DNA from: Nitrospirota bacterium
Lineage (GTDB): Bacteria; Nitrospirota; Thermodesulfovibrionia; Thermodesulfovibrionales; JdFR-86
Assembly (NCBI GenBank): GCA_030667205.1
Contig: DAOUWH010000012.1
Coordinates: 1 to 13,161, forward strand
Direction: 5' to 3'
Length of the DNA stretch: 13,161 bases
Shown here: positions 1 to 7,226 of the stretch, one piece after another
Position numbering within the stretch: the first letter of the stretch is position 1
Layout: each line of letters starts with the position of its first letter
Notes under the pieces: generated by a model
The model's input: the letters and a program-made list of their open reading frames with translations, nothing else
The model's database searches: none
What the model was told of the DNA's origin: nothing
Position numbers and translations under genes: made by a program

Positions 1-85
1 CTCGGAGGCGCTTCCGGCTGATGGACTGTGAATGATTCTCATAAGGGCGAATAAAAAATTATACCATTAAGGCCCTGAAAATACA

Positions 86-203
86 GTTTAAAAATATTTA
101 AACCGGCATGGCCGGGTATGAACGGTTTTAGCCGGACAGCCGCAGGCTATCCGGGCACCTCAGAGGGCGATAGCCCGAGAATGAGTGAATGCCTGGGTAT
201 GCC
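86..203. other. Tract of consecutive stem-loops (possible structured RNA or repeat element)
   Basis: Four inverted repeats lie almost end to end. The first is a 7-bp AT-only-but-one stem at 86-92/97-103. The second is CCGGC-ATG-GCCGG at 103-115. The third is a 10-bp stem with one mismatch, CCGGACAGCC at 132-141 pairing with GGCTATCCGG at 145-154 around a 3-nt loop. The fourth is GGGC-gata-GCCC at 165-176, enclosed by CTCA 159-162 and TGAG 182-185. The heptamer GGGTATG occurs at 114-120 and again at 195-201, flanking the core. No uridine run follows any stem on either strand, so a simple terminator is unlikely. It lies just downstream of the LUD remnant on the minus strand. I recognise no known riboswitch or RNA family. 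It could be a small RNA, a palindromic intergenic repeat unit, or decayed mobile DNA. Confidence 0.35.
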
Positions 204-224
204 AAACATGAAACGTTTGCACCA

Positions 225-500
225 TTACTTATGCAGCAGTACCACCAGACGCCTCGGGCCGTGCGCGCCGAGCACCAGCACCCTCTCGATGTCGGCGGTC
301 CTGCTGGGCCCCGTAACAAGCGTAAAAGGAGGCGTAAGCCCATCGGCAAGAGGAAGGTCGTCGAGGCTCGAAAGGAGTTTTACGGCGCTAACTATGGCTA
401 TGTGAGTGCCGGAGGTTATGAAGAGCCTCCTTGAGGCCTCTATCACGAGCGTCCCTGTCTCAGCCACGGCCCACGACGCCCCTGTCACGGCGACATCGGC
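225..500 (-). pseudogene. LUD-domain (LutC-like) protein, 3' remnant only
   Basis: About 91 codons survive of a LUD-domain protein, the family of LutB/LutC subunits linked to lactate oxidation. The readable part starts at ADVAVTGASWAVAETGTLV, the family's Ala-Glu-Thr-Gly-Thr segment. It continues through HIAIVSAVKLL and ends with the hallmark C-terminal block TGPSRTADIERVLVLGAHGP followed by a natural TAA at 225-227. Intact LutC-type proteins are about 200 residues or more, so the N-terminal half is missing. There is no plausible start or upstream region, because from about 500 onward the DNA matches the opposite-strand gmhA remnant. The surviving part carries no internal stop, so the break is either recent or an assembly join. 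The family assignment is firm; LutC versus another LUD protein is not. Confidence 0.75.
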
Positions 501-901
501 AGGCGGCGGAACTCTCAGGCAGGTTCTACCTCGACAGGCCCCCGTTGTTTGCCGAGGCCCTGCACGTCAACACCTCATACATCACCGCAGTGGCAAACGA
601 CTACTCCTATGACGAGGTGTTCTCCCGGCTCCTGAAGGCAAGGGGCGGAAACGGAGACGTCCTGGTCGGGCTTTCTACCTCCGGCAACTCAAAGAACATC
701 CTAAAGGCCCTCGATGCAGCGGATGAGGCCGGCATGATAACCGTGGGGCTTACGGGCGAGGGAGGCGGCCAGATGAAGGACAAGTGCAAATACCTCATCG
801 CCGTGCCCTCAAAGGACACACCGAGGATACAGGAGGCCCACATAACGCTCGGCCATGTAATCTGCGAGCTGGTCGAGACCGCCCTGTTCGGGGGGAAATG
901 A
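431..901 (+). pseudogene. gmhA: Phosphoheptose isomerase GmhA (SIS domain), 5'-truncated
   Basis: From codon 500 (QAAELSGRFYL) to the TGA at 899-901 this reads as sedoheptulose-7-phosphate isomerase. That enzyme makes D-glycero-D-manno-heptose 7-phosphate for the lipopolysaccharide core. Visible family features are NDYSYDEVFSR, GDVLVGLSTSGNSKNIL (the SIS phosphate-binding Ser/Thr loop), TVGLTGEGGGQM, and TPRIQEAHITLGHVICELVE, whose Gln/Glu/His belong to the active-site region. About 133 residues match out of a usual 190 or so. The N-terminal helices and the first glycine-rich loop (GNGGSAADAQH type) are absent. The frame stays open upstream to a TTG at 431, but residues before about 500 are antisense to the LUD remnant and do not resemble GmhA. 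An active enzyme is unlikely unless the join is an artefact. Confidence 0.8.
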
Positions 902-929
902 GGCTTTTAAATTTATCATTAACCCGAAA

Positions 930-1035
930 ATGTCCCCCTCCCCCTCGCCCCCTCCCACCAGGGGAGGCTGGAGTTTATTTAACCCCTCCTTTGTGTGTTT
1001 CCTTCTTTTCCCCCTCCCCCTTGACGGGGGAAGCC
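930..1035. repeat. Two GC-rich palindromic intergenic repeats
   Basis: The 213-nt gap between gmhA and the ferredoxin-like gene holds two related units of the form pyrimidine run, short loop, purine run. Unit 1 has CCTCCC (951-956) pairing with GGGAGG (962-967). Unit 2 has TCCCCC (1015-1020), loop TTGAC, and GGGGGA (1026-1031). Both are preceded by a CCCCCTCCC-type run and followed by GCTGGA or GCCGGA. This resembles the short dispersed palindromic repeats common between genes in many bacteria. I cannot tell whether they recur elsewhere in this genome. Neither is followed by a T-run. Confidence 0.4.
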
Positions 1036-1060
1036 GGATCGACTCGATTCCGAATTCAGA

Positions 1061-1110
1061 ATGACGTTATCGGAAAAAGCGTGTTAAAATATATCTCACT
1101 TTTAAAGGAG
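1061..1110 (+). promoter_or_regulatory. Probable promoter and Shine-Dalgarno for the ferredoxin/ASKHA gene
   Basis: TAAAAT at 1085-1090 is a good -10 candidate. The best -35 match is weak (ATGACG at 1061-1066, 18-bp spacer). A clear Shine-Dalgarno AAAGGAG lies at 1104-1110, just before the ATG at 1115. This gene therefore appears to have a conventional leadered mRNA, unlike several others in the window. Confidence 0.45.
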
Positions 1111-1114
1111 CAAA

Positions 1115-2977
1115 ATGGACTTAAAACTCACGACAGGCAATTCAATGCCCGTGCAGGAGGGCGAGAGCATACTGCATGCCCTCTGGCGGCGGGAGATATA
1201 TCTAACGGCCTCCTGCGGGGGCAAGGGCACGTGCGGCAAGTGCAAGGTGCGGCTCATCGAGGGCAAGACCGATATCCACTATTATGGAAAGCTCACCGAG
1301 GCGGACAGGGAAAAGGGCCTGGTGCTTGCCTGCAGCGTATTCCCCAGGGCCGACGTCCTCGTCGAGATACCCGAGGGCTCAAGGCTCGTGGTGGGTCAGA
1401 GGATTGCCGTCTCAGGCACAACCGACCTTGCGGAGTATCTCGCCCCCGACAAGGGCATCCGCCCGCTCGTCAGTAGCGTGGACTTAACAATTCCCCCGCC
1501 CACGCTCGACGACAACATAAGCGACATGGCGCGCCTTCAAAGGGCGCTAGATGAGGCCGGCATCCCGGACATGCGTTTCTCAAGAGATTTCACGGCCTAC
1601 ATGGGCCATGCCCTCAGGGACGCCGGGTGGGACATTACCCTGGACTACACGGATTCGGACGGCGCGATATTCGCATCCCCCCGTGGACAGAAGGGCCGCT
1701 ACGGCATCGCCGTGGATGTGGGCACCACAACCGTGGTCGTCTACCTCGTGGACCTCGCCGACGGCAAGATCGTGGATATGGGCCTTACGTATAACTCCCA
1801 GATGCGCTGGGGCGACGACGTCATAACCCGCATAGTGCACGCCACCGAGGGCGGCGGGCTCGAAGAGCTGAGAAAAGCGGTCGTATCGGACATAAACAGC
1901 CTTATCAATGTGCTCAGAAAGAGGCACGACATCGAAAGAAACGCCGTGGAGTCCGCCTCGGTCTCGGGCAACACGACGATGTCGCAGCTCCTCTGGGGGC
2001 TCGACCCCGGCACCATCAGGGAAGAGCCTTACATCCCGACCCTGAATACATATCCGTTGTGGCGGGCGCAGAGCGCGAGGCTTAAGATGAACCCGCTGGG
2101 GCCTGTCTATACCCTGCCCTCCGTGGCAAGCTACGTAGGGGGCGACATAGTCTCGGGTGTCCTGGCCTCGAAGATGCACCGCAACCCGGAGCTTGCCCTT
2201 TTCATGGACATCGGCACGAACGGCGAGATAGCCCTTGGCAATAACGAGTGGCTCGTCACCGCCGCCGCATCGGCAGGGCCGTGCTTCGAAGGAAGCGGCA
2301 TACGCCACGGCATGAGGGCCACCGACGGCGCCATTGAAAAGGTCAAGATAGACCCCGTAAGCTATGAGCCCGAGGTTGCCGTCATAGGCGAGGCCGAGCC
2401 CACGGGCATCTGCGGCTCGGGAATGATAGACGCAATATCGGATATGTTCCTAACGGGCATCCTCGACCAGAAGGGCAAGTTCGTCGAGGGCCTGGGCACC
2501 GACCGGGTCATCAAGGGCGAGGAGAGCATGGAGTACGTAATCCACAAGAACAGGGGCACGGCCATCACCCTCACCGAGGTGGACATCGAAAACATCCTCA
2601 GGGCCAAGGCCGCCATCTACGCCGGCATAAGCCTCCTCGTAAGCGAGGTGGGCATGAGCATGACCGACATCCAGCGGGTCTATATCGCCGGGGGCTTTGG
2701 CAATTACATAGACATAGAGCGCGCCGTGGTGCTGGGGATGTTGCCGGACCTCCCGGTGGAGAGGTTTGAGTTCCTTGGGAACACCTCGGTTGCGGGGGCG
2801 TACCTTACGCTTCTTTCGGATGAGCTGAGGGCCGAGGCCGAGGACATCGCCTCTAAGATGACCTACATAGAGCTTTCGGTCTCGGGCAGGTTCATGGACG
2901 AGTACATGTCTGCGATGTTCCTCCCCCACACCGACCTCAAGCGCTTCCCCTCGGTTGATAAGATTTTACGGAAGTAG
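1115..2977 (+). CDS. RACo-like corrinoid activation protein: 2Fe-2S ferredoxin plus ASKHA/DUF4445 domains
   Basis: This is a 620-residue protein of the RACo family, ATP-dependent reductive activators that restore Co(II) corrinoid proteins to Co(I). Such proteins serve the corrinoid iron-sulfur protein of the acetyl-CoA pathway or methyltransferase systems. An N-terminal plant-type 2Fe-2S domain has Cys34, Cys40, Cys43 and Cys73 in the expected C-x5-C-x2-C...C order. A linker of about 120 residues follows. The ASKHA-type ATPase part then begins near residue 195 with AVDVGTTTVVVYLVD, continues with SVSGNTTMSQLL and FMDIGTNGEIAL, then GICGSGMIDAI, and ends with YIAGGFGNYIDIERAVVLG. Length is typical. 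The ATG has a strong SD (AAAGGAG). No corrinoid protein or methyltransferase is nearby, so its partner is unknown. The stop is TAG, 6 nt from the convergent panC stop. Confidence 0.85.
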   Translation: MDLKLTTGNSMPVQEGESILHALWRREIYLTASCGGKGTCGKCKVRLIEGKTDIHYYGKLTEADREKGLVLACSVFPRADVLVEIPEGSRLVVGQRIAVSGTTDLAEYLAPDKGIRPLVSSVDLTIPPPTLDDNISDMARLQRALDEAGIPDMRFSRDFTAYMGHALRDAGWDITLDYTDSDGAIFASPRGQKGRYGIAVDVGTTTVVVYLVDLADGKIVDMGLTYNSQMRWGDDVITRIVHATEGGGLEELRKAVVSDINSLINVLRKRHDIERNAVESASVSGNTTMSQLLWGLDPGTIREEPYIPTLNTYPLWRAQSARLKMNPLGPVYTLPSVASYVGGDIVSGVLASKMHRNPELALFMDIGTNGEIALGNNEWLVTAAASAGPCFEGSGIRHGMRATDGAIEKVKIDPVSYEPEVAVIGEAEPTGICGSGMIDAISDMFLTGILDQKGKFVEGLGTDRVIKGEESMEYVIHKNRGTAITLTEVDIENILRAKAAIYAGISLLVSEVGMSMTDIQRVYIAGGFGNYIDIERAVVLGMLPDLPVERFEFLGNTSVAGAYLTLLSDELRAEAEDIASKMTYIELSVSGRFMDEYMSAMFLPHTDLKRFPSVDKILRK

Positions 2978-2983
2978 TTGGGC

Positions 2984-3835
2984 CTATGCCCCCTTCACCA
3001 GCATGTTGTCTATGAGTCTTGTGTCGCCGAGCTTGGCGGCGACGGCGAGAAGCACTTCGCTTTTTATATCGGCAACGTCATCAAGGGTATTTGGGTCATA
3101 GACCCCGGCGTACTGCACCTCGGTGATGAGGGGCTCTTTTTGCAGGGTCTCGCGCATGAAGGCATTAATTTCGGCGGCGTCCCGCTTGCCTTCCTTTACC
3201 CTGTCCGCGGCGTTGGCAAGCGCCCTGTATATCGCCTGCGCGGCCCGGCGCTCATCGGCGCTCAGGTAGGCGTTCCTCGAGCTCATCGCCAGGCAGTCCT
3301 CTTCGCGCACCGTGGGCAGCACCGCTATCTCCACGGGCATGTCGAGGTCCACCGCGAGCCGCCTGATTATAAGGCTCTGCTGGTAGTCCTTCGCCCCGAA
3401 GTACGCCCTCGTGGGGTAGACCATGTTAAGGAGCTTCGCCACCACCGTGGCCACCCCGTCGAAATGTCCCGGCCTGAACGCCCCGCAGAGTTTTTCACTT
3501 AAGCCTTTCACCTCGATGGAAGTTTGAAACCCCTCAGGATATACCGAGGCCTCCTCCGGCATAAAGAGCGTGTCCACCCCTGCCTCTTCGAGCTTGGTCA
3601 TATCGCCGTCGAGGTCACTGGGGTATTTGTCGAGGTCCTCCGAGGGGTCGAACTGGGTCGGGTTTACGAAGATGCTCACGACCGCCACGTCGTTTTCCTC
3701 GCGGCAGGCCCTCACGAGGCTCATGTGCCCCCTGTGAAGGGCGCCCATCGTGGGCACAAACCCTATCGTCTTTCCACCCTGGAGATTCACCTTTGAGGAG
3801 TTCTGCATTACCCTCGGTCTTCTGATATCTTCCAT
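2984..3835 (-). CDS. panC: Pantothenate synthetase
   Basis: This cytoplasmic enzyme joins pantoate and beta-alanine with ATP to make pantothenate, the precursor of coenzyme A. It has 283 residues, the usual length. Family motifs appear in order: PTMGALHRGH (residues 28-37, the HIGH-like ATP site), NPTQF (58-62), RPGHFDGV (121-128, pantoate/ATP site), FGAKDYQQ (146-153) and MSSRN (184-188, the KMSKS-like loop). The start lies 4 nt after the ispG stop, so it is the last gene of the TPR-mltG-ispG-panC run and probably translationally coupled. A weak AGGAG lies about 15 nt upstream. The stop is TAG. No other pantothenate gene (panB, panD) is in the window. Confidence 0.95.
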   Translation of the reverse strand: MEDIRRPRVMQNSSKVNLQGGKTIGFVPTMGALHRGHMSLVRACREENDVAVVSIFVNPTQFDPSEDLDKYPSDLDGDMTKLEEAGVDTLFMPEEASVYPEGFQTSIEVKGLSEKLCGAFRPGHFDGVATVVAKLLNMVYPTRAYFGAKDYQQSLIIRRLAVDLDMPVEIAVLPTVREEDCLAMSSRNAYLSADERRAAQAIYRALANAADRVKEGKRDAAEINAFMRETLQKEPLITEVQYAGVYDPNTLDDVADIKSEVLLAVAAKLGDTRLIDNMLVKGA

Positions 3836-3839
3836 AGCC

Positions 3840-4898
3840 TTATTTATACTCCTCTATGAGCTTCATGAGCGTCTTTACGAGCCTGCCTTCCTTTACCTTT
3901 GCCACGACATGGCCCTTCCTGAACACAAGGCCGGCGCCCTTGCCCGCGGCAATGCCGAGGTCCGCCTCGCGCGCCTCGCCTGGGCCGTTTACAACACAGC
4001 CCATCACCGCGACCTTGATGGGTTCGGTTCTCCCCCTCAGGCGCTTCTCTACCTCCGTGGCGATGCCCTGGAGGTCCACACCGCATCGCCCGCACGTGGG
4101 ACAGGACACGAGGTCTATGCCCCTCTTCCTTACGCCAAGTGAGCGGAGTATCTCGTAGGCGACCCTGACCTCCTTGACCGGGCTTGCCGTAAGCGAGACC
4201 CTTACGGTATCGCCAATGCCTTCGTTCAAGAGGATCCCAAGGCCCACGGAGCTCTTGACCGTGCCAGAGAACTCGGGGCCCGCCTCGGATATCCCTATGT
4301 GGAGCGGGTAGCGGCGCTTCTTCGAAAACTGCCTGTAGGCCTCCACCGTTGAAAGCACCCCGGAGGCCTTTAACGACACCTTGATGTTACGGTAGCCCAT
4401 GTCCTCGAGCAGCCGGACGTGGCCGAGGGCGCTCTCCACAAGGGCCTCGGGCACGGGGTGGCCGTATTTCCTGAGCAGGTTTTTCTCCAGAGAGCCGGCG
4501 TTTACGCCAATTCTCACCGGAACGCCCCTTTCCTTCAGAGCGCTTACGACCTCTTTTATCTTCCACTTCGCGCCGATGTTTCCGGGGTTTATTCTCAGGC
4601 CGTCCACGCCCTGCTTTACGGCCTCAAGGGCAAGGCGCCAGTCGAAATGTATATCGGCGATCATGGGAATGCCGACCGACTTCCTGATACTCCCGAGGGC
4701 AAGGGCCGCCTTTTTGTCAGGCACGGCAAGCCTTACTATCTCGCACCCCTCGCGCTGAAGCGCCCGCACCTGCCTTACCGTGGCCCCCACGTTGCGGGTG
4801 TCGGTCTTGGTCATGGACTGCACCGAGACAGGGCTACCGCCCCCGACCGGCACGGCGCCGACGTAAACCTTCCGTGTTTTTTTTCTCTTGGGGATCAC
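3840..4898 (-). CDS. ispG: 4-hydroxy-3-methylbut-2-enyl diphosphate synthase (flavodoxin), IspG/GcpE
   Basis: This 4Fe-4S enzyme of the MEP isoprenoid pathway converts MEcPP to HMBPP. It has 352 residues. The N-terminal TIM-barrel part shows VSVQSMTKTDT, ADIHFDWRLAL, RINPGNIG and VRIGVNAGSLE. The C-terminal cluster domain holds Cys266, Cys269 (SCPTCGRCGVDL), Cys301 and Glu308 (GCVVNGPGEA), matching the family's three Cys plus one Glu cluster ligands. The start is GTG and overlaps the mltG stop as GTGA (4895-4898), so translation is coupled to mltG. It ends TAA, 4 nt before panC. The use of the MEP route fits a bacterial organism; the context with panC suggests a shared housekeeping operon rather than a common pathway. 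Confidence 0.96.
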   Translation of the reverse strand: MIPKRKKTRKVYVGAVPVGGGSPVSVQSMTKTDTRNVGATVRQVRALQREGCEIVRLAVPDKKAALALGSIRKSVGIPMIADIHFDWRLALEAVKQGVDGLRINPGNIGAKWKIKEVVSALKERGVPVRIGVNAGSLEKNLLRKYGHPVPEALVESALGHVRLLEDMGYRNIKVSLKASGVLSTVEAYRQFSKKRRYPLHIGISEAGPEFSGTVKSSVGLGILLNEGIGDTVRVSLTASPVKEVRVAYEILRSLGVRKRGIDLVSCPTCGRCGVDLQGIATEVEKRLRGRTEPIKVAVMGCVVNGPGEAREADLGIAAGKGAGLVFRKGHVVAKVKEGRLVKTLMKLIEEYK

Positions 4899-5923
4899 TG
4901 CGGCGCCACCGGTTCCGCTTCGGCCATTTTGGCGGCATATTTTCGTTCCCTGTACTCCTCTATCGCGCTCAGGTGCTCGTCCATTGTTACGGAGAACGTA
5001 TGCCCCCCCTGAAAATTCGCGACAAAATACAGGTAGGGGACTTTGGCCGGGTAGAGGGCGGCGCGTATGGACTTGAGTCCGGGCGAGGCGATGGGCCCCG
5101 GAGGAAGCCCCTTGATGAAATACGTATTGTAGTCCGTTTTCCGTCTTATGTCCCTCCTGAAGATGCCCGCGCTCTGGGGTTTTATGCCGTAAATCGCGGT
5201 GGGGTCTGCCTGAAGCGGCATGCCCCGCCTGAGCCTGTTGTGGTAGACGCCGGAGATCACGGGCCGCTCGCTGTTTAGGATGGCCTCTTTCTCGATTATC
5301 GAGGCGAGGGTCAGGACCTCCCTTTCGCTGAAGCCTATCTCCTCGGCCCCCTTTCTCATCTCTTCGTCGTAAACGGCCCTCAGCCTGCGGAGCATCATCC
5401 CCAGGACGTCCTCAGGGCTTGTGCCCTTCGATATCGAGTATGTATCGGGAAACAGGTAGCCCTCAACGGACGGGGCATTAACCATAAAGCTCCTTAGAAA
5501 CTCATCGTCCGTGGCAAGCCTGTCGAAATCCTCCTTGTCCACTATGCCCTCGGCCGCGAGCTTCCGCTTTATATCCATCAGGGTGTCGCCCTCGACCACC
5601 GTGACCTGCCACTCCACGACAAGGCCCTCCTTGAGCATCGTAAAGACGTCCCACGGCCTGAGCTTCCCGTAGAACTGGTAATAGCCGGGGGTGAGCCTCT
5701 TGTCAAGCCCGGTCATCCTGCCCAGTGCCATAAAGAGGTGGTGGTCCTTGACAATGCCCGCACTGTCGAGCATCCCAACAGCGGAGCCGAAGCTTGTGCC
5801 CTTTTCTATCTCGACCTCGAACATCTCCTCTATCGGCGCAAGGGGCACCATCAACTGGGAATAACAGTACAGGGCAACCACAGCGGCAAGGGATATGGCT
5901 ATAAATATGGCGTTCTTTCGCAT
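4895..5923 (-). CDS. mltG: Endolytic murein transglycosylase MltG (YceG-like)
   Basis: This membrane-anchored lytic transglycosylase cleaves nascent peptidoglycan strands and is thought to terminate glycan elongation. It has 342 residues. One membrane segment at about residues 6-24 is followed by a LysM-like subdomain (about 35-100). The catalytic YceG domain includes VEGYLFPDTYSI (153-164), LASIIEKEA with the likely catalytic Glu211, GVYHNRLRRGMPLQADPT (225-242) and a C-terminal TDYNTY/GLPPGPIASPG/HTFSVT block. The start ATG follows the TPR gene's TGA by 3 nt. The downstream ispG overlaps its TGA by 4 nt. Length and motif order are normal. A link between mltG and the upstream periplasmic TPR protein in envelope work is possible but inferred. 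Confidence 0.93.
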   Translation of the reverse strand: MRKNAIFIAISLAAVVALYCYSQLMVPLAPIEEMFEVEIEKGTSFGSAVGMLDSAGIVKDHHLFMALGRMTGLDKRLTPGYYQFYGKLRPWDVFTMLKEGLVVEWQVTVVEGDTLMDIKRKLAAEGIVDKEDFDRLATDDEFLRSFMVNAPSVEGYLFPDTYSISKGTSPEDVLGMMLRRLRAVYDEEMRKGAEEIGFSEREVLTLASIIEKEAILNSERPVISGVYHNRLRRGMPLQADPTAIYGIKPQSAGIFRRDIRRKTDYNTYFIKGLPPGPIASPGLKSIRAALYPAKVPYLYFVANFQGGHTFSVTMDEHLSAIEEYRERKYAAKMAEAEPVAPQ

Positions 5924-5926
5924 CCC

Positions 5927-6889
5927 TCAGTATCCCCCGTCTTCCCCTTCCGTCCCGTACTCGATAATATCCCTGAGCACCGCTATCTCATCCTTGACAA
6001 CATCGCGCGAAGGCGCGTCCGAGCCGGAAAGGGACTTGTCCCAGTACTTCAGGTAGAGCTGTAGCGACTCGATGCCCTCCCCGTGCATGTCCAGCCCTAT
6101 ATAGGACCTTCCGAGGTTGTAGTGGGCCTTGGCAAAATCCGGGGCGAGCTCGACGGCACGCTTGTACTCGTCAAGGGCCTCCTTAATCTGGTGCTTATGT
6201 GTCAGGGCGTTTCCGAGGTTGTAGTGGAAGCTGGCGTTGTCGGGCTCCATGGCAATTGCCTTCTCGTACATCTCTATAGCGTAGGTGTAGTAGCGCCTTT
6301 CCTTGTAGCAGTAGCCGGCGTTGTTGGCCGCCTGGGCGAATACGGGGTTTATCTCCAGTGATTTTTTGTAGGCCTCGATGGCGGCGGCGTAGCGGTGCTT
6401 GCGCTCCCGGATAAGCCCGATGTAAAAGTGGGCCATATAGTCTCCGGGGTCCTTTTCGATTGACAGGAGGAGATAGCCCATCGCCCCGCTATGGTCCTTG
6501 TGCTTCAGATGGGCCGCCCCCAACGCCTTGAAAAGCAGAGCGCTCTCGCCGTATGTGCCCAAAAGACTTTTCAAATCCGAGATTTTGCGTTTATCTCTTA
6601 CGGCATGGACCATCGCTATCAGGATTGCGGACTCCGGGTTCTCCTTCAGCGCCATCGCTCGCTCAAAAGCGTTCTCCGCGGCCCTGAGGTCGCCGGAGAA
6701 GTAATATGCCTCCCCAAGCCTGTTCAGCGTCTTTACGGTGGGATCTTCGTCTATGACAGCCCTGTACTCCTGCACCGCCTTTGCCCACTTGCCTTCCAGA
6801 TAATACTGTTCGGCCTGGCTGAGCTCGGCAGAGCCAGGGGAGACAAAAACATAAAACAGCAGGGCTGAGACTAAAACTGAGATACGCAT
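5927..6889 (-). CDS. Secreted tetratricopeptide-repeat protein
   Basis: This 320-residue protein has an N-terminal signal peptide (MRISVLVSALLFYVFVSPGSA, cleavage probably after SPGSA, no lipobox Cys). About eight TPR units follow, for example the repeats ending in AVIDEDP, ALKENP, SIEKDP, SLEINP, AIAMEPDN and AVELAPD. TPRs are protein-interaction scaffolds; the partner is unknown, and the periplasm is the likely location. I chose the ATG at 6889 because it puts the signal peptide at the N-terminus. The frame stays open upstream to an ATG at 7033 with GGAGG only 3 nt before it, but that adds 48 residues unlike a secreted N-terminus and would sit inside the rpmH promoter. A promoter with -10 ending 6 nt before 6889 supports the choice. 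It heads the TPR-mltG-ispG-panC run and ends TGA. Confidence 0.85.
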   Translation of the reverse strand: MRISVLVSALLFYVFVSPGSAELSQAEQYYLEGKWAKAVQEYRAVIDEDPTVKTLNRLGEAYYFSGDLRAAENAFERAMALKENPESAILIAMVHAVRDKRKISDLKSLLGTYGESALLFKALGAAHLKHKDHSGAMGYLLLSIEKDPGDYMAHFYIGLIRERKHRYAAAIEAYKKSLEINPVFAQAANNAGYCYKERRYYTYAIEMYEKAIAMEPDNASFHYNLGNALTHKHQIKEALDEYKRAVELAPDFAKAHYNLGRSYIGLDMHGEGIESLQLYLKYWDKSLSGSDAPSRDVVKDEIAVLRDIIEYGTEGEDGGY

Positions 6890-6895
6890 GGTAGT

Positions 6896-6924
6896 GCTAT
6901 ATTTTACCAAAAAAGCAGGGCCAA
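6896..6924 (-). promoter_or_regulatory. Predicted promoter of the TPR-mltG-ispG-panC run (leaderless geometry)
   Basis: On the minus strand, TTGGCC (6924-6919) and TATAGC (6901-6896) are separated by exactly 17 bp. The -10 ends 6 nt before the ATG at 6889, so transcription would begin at or next to the start codon. No Shine-Dalgarno sequence precedes this ATG. Each hexamer matches consensus at about 4 of 6 positions, so this is the weaker of the four paired sites. Confidence 0.45.
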
Positions 6925-6963
6925 GGGTGCGGGAAAGACCCGTTGCCGGAATCGGCGGCACAG

Positions 6964-6982
6964 GCATTTTGCGGCAAAATGC
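6964..6982. promoter_or_regulatory. Perfect 19-bp palindrome between divergent TPR and rpmH genes (possible operator)
   Basis: GCATTTTGC (6964-6972) and GCAAAATGC (6974-6982) are exact inverted repeats around a single G. The site sits in the 174-nt divergent region, about 40 nt upstream of the TPR gene's -35 and 45 nt upstream of the rpmH -35. The odd spacing and lack of a T-run fit a dimeric repressor or activator site better than a terminator. No regulator gene in the window points to a factor. Confidence 0.4.
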
Positions 6983-7026
6983 GTTTATTACCGCATCCTT
7001 TAGCCCGCCTGGGCGGGGCGGCTGTG

Positions 7027-7055
7027 TTGACATACGCCTCCATTAGTTTTATATT
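7027..7055 (+). promoter_or_regulatory. Strong sigma-70 type promoter of rpmH (leaderless geometry)
   Basis: A perfect -35 TTGACA (7027-7032) and a 5/6 -10 TATATT (7050-7055) have the ideal 17-bp spacer. The -10 ends 8 nt before the rpmH ATG at 7064, so the transcript would start within about 2 nt of the start codon. This is the best promoter in the window. Confidence 0.8.
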
Positions 7056-7063
7056 AAAAAGCT

Positions 7064-7204
7064 ATGGGTACTTATACTACATACCGCCCGCATAACCTGA
7101 AGAGGAAGAGGACACACGGCTTCAGAAAGAGGATGCGCACGGTCGGCGGCCGCAGGGTAATTCAGAGAAGGAGAGCCAAAGGCCGTAAAAGGCTTGGCGT
7201 CTAA
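7064..7204 (+). CDS. rpmH: 50S ribosomal protein L34
   Basis: This 46-residue, highly basic protein reads MGTYTTYRPHNLKRKRTHGF, then a Lys/Arg-rich remainder ending in AKGRKRLGV, the classic L34 pattern. L34 is a small structural protein of the large ribosomal subunit. The ATG at 7064 is the only start that keeps the conserved YRPxNLKRKRTHGF block. It has no Shine-Dalgarno and lies at the predicted transcription start. It leads rpmH-yidD-yidC, but the usual rnpA between rpmH and yidD is absent (22 nt separate the L34 stop from the chosen yidD start). dnaA, often divergent from rpmH, is also absent; the TPR gene occupies that place. Confidence 0.96.
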   Translation: MGTYTTYRPHNLKRKRTHGFRKRMRTVGGRRVIQRRRAKGRKRLGV

Positions 7205-7226
7205 CCCCCAAAGGTTTAAATCCCTC

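Noticed and set aside
784..1476. 230-codon plus-strand frame bridging gmhA and the RACo-like gene
   Set aside because: It is out of frame with both real genes and crosses the repeat-rich intergenic region; the predicted protein is low-complexity and Arg-rich.
1580..2308. 242-codon open frame on the minus strand
   Set aside because: It lies wholly antisense to the RACo-like gene, whose motifs are intact. GC-rich genes produce such shadow frames, and the translation shows no family features.
2980..2991. Terminator between the RACo-like gene and panC
   Set aside because: The GGGC/GCCC hairpin has only a 4-bp stem and no T-run.
6890..7033. 48-residue N-terminal extension of the TPR protein
   Set aside because: The SD is only 3 nt from its ATG, the extension would bury the signal peptide, and it overlaps the rpmH promoter.
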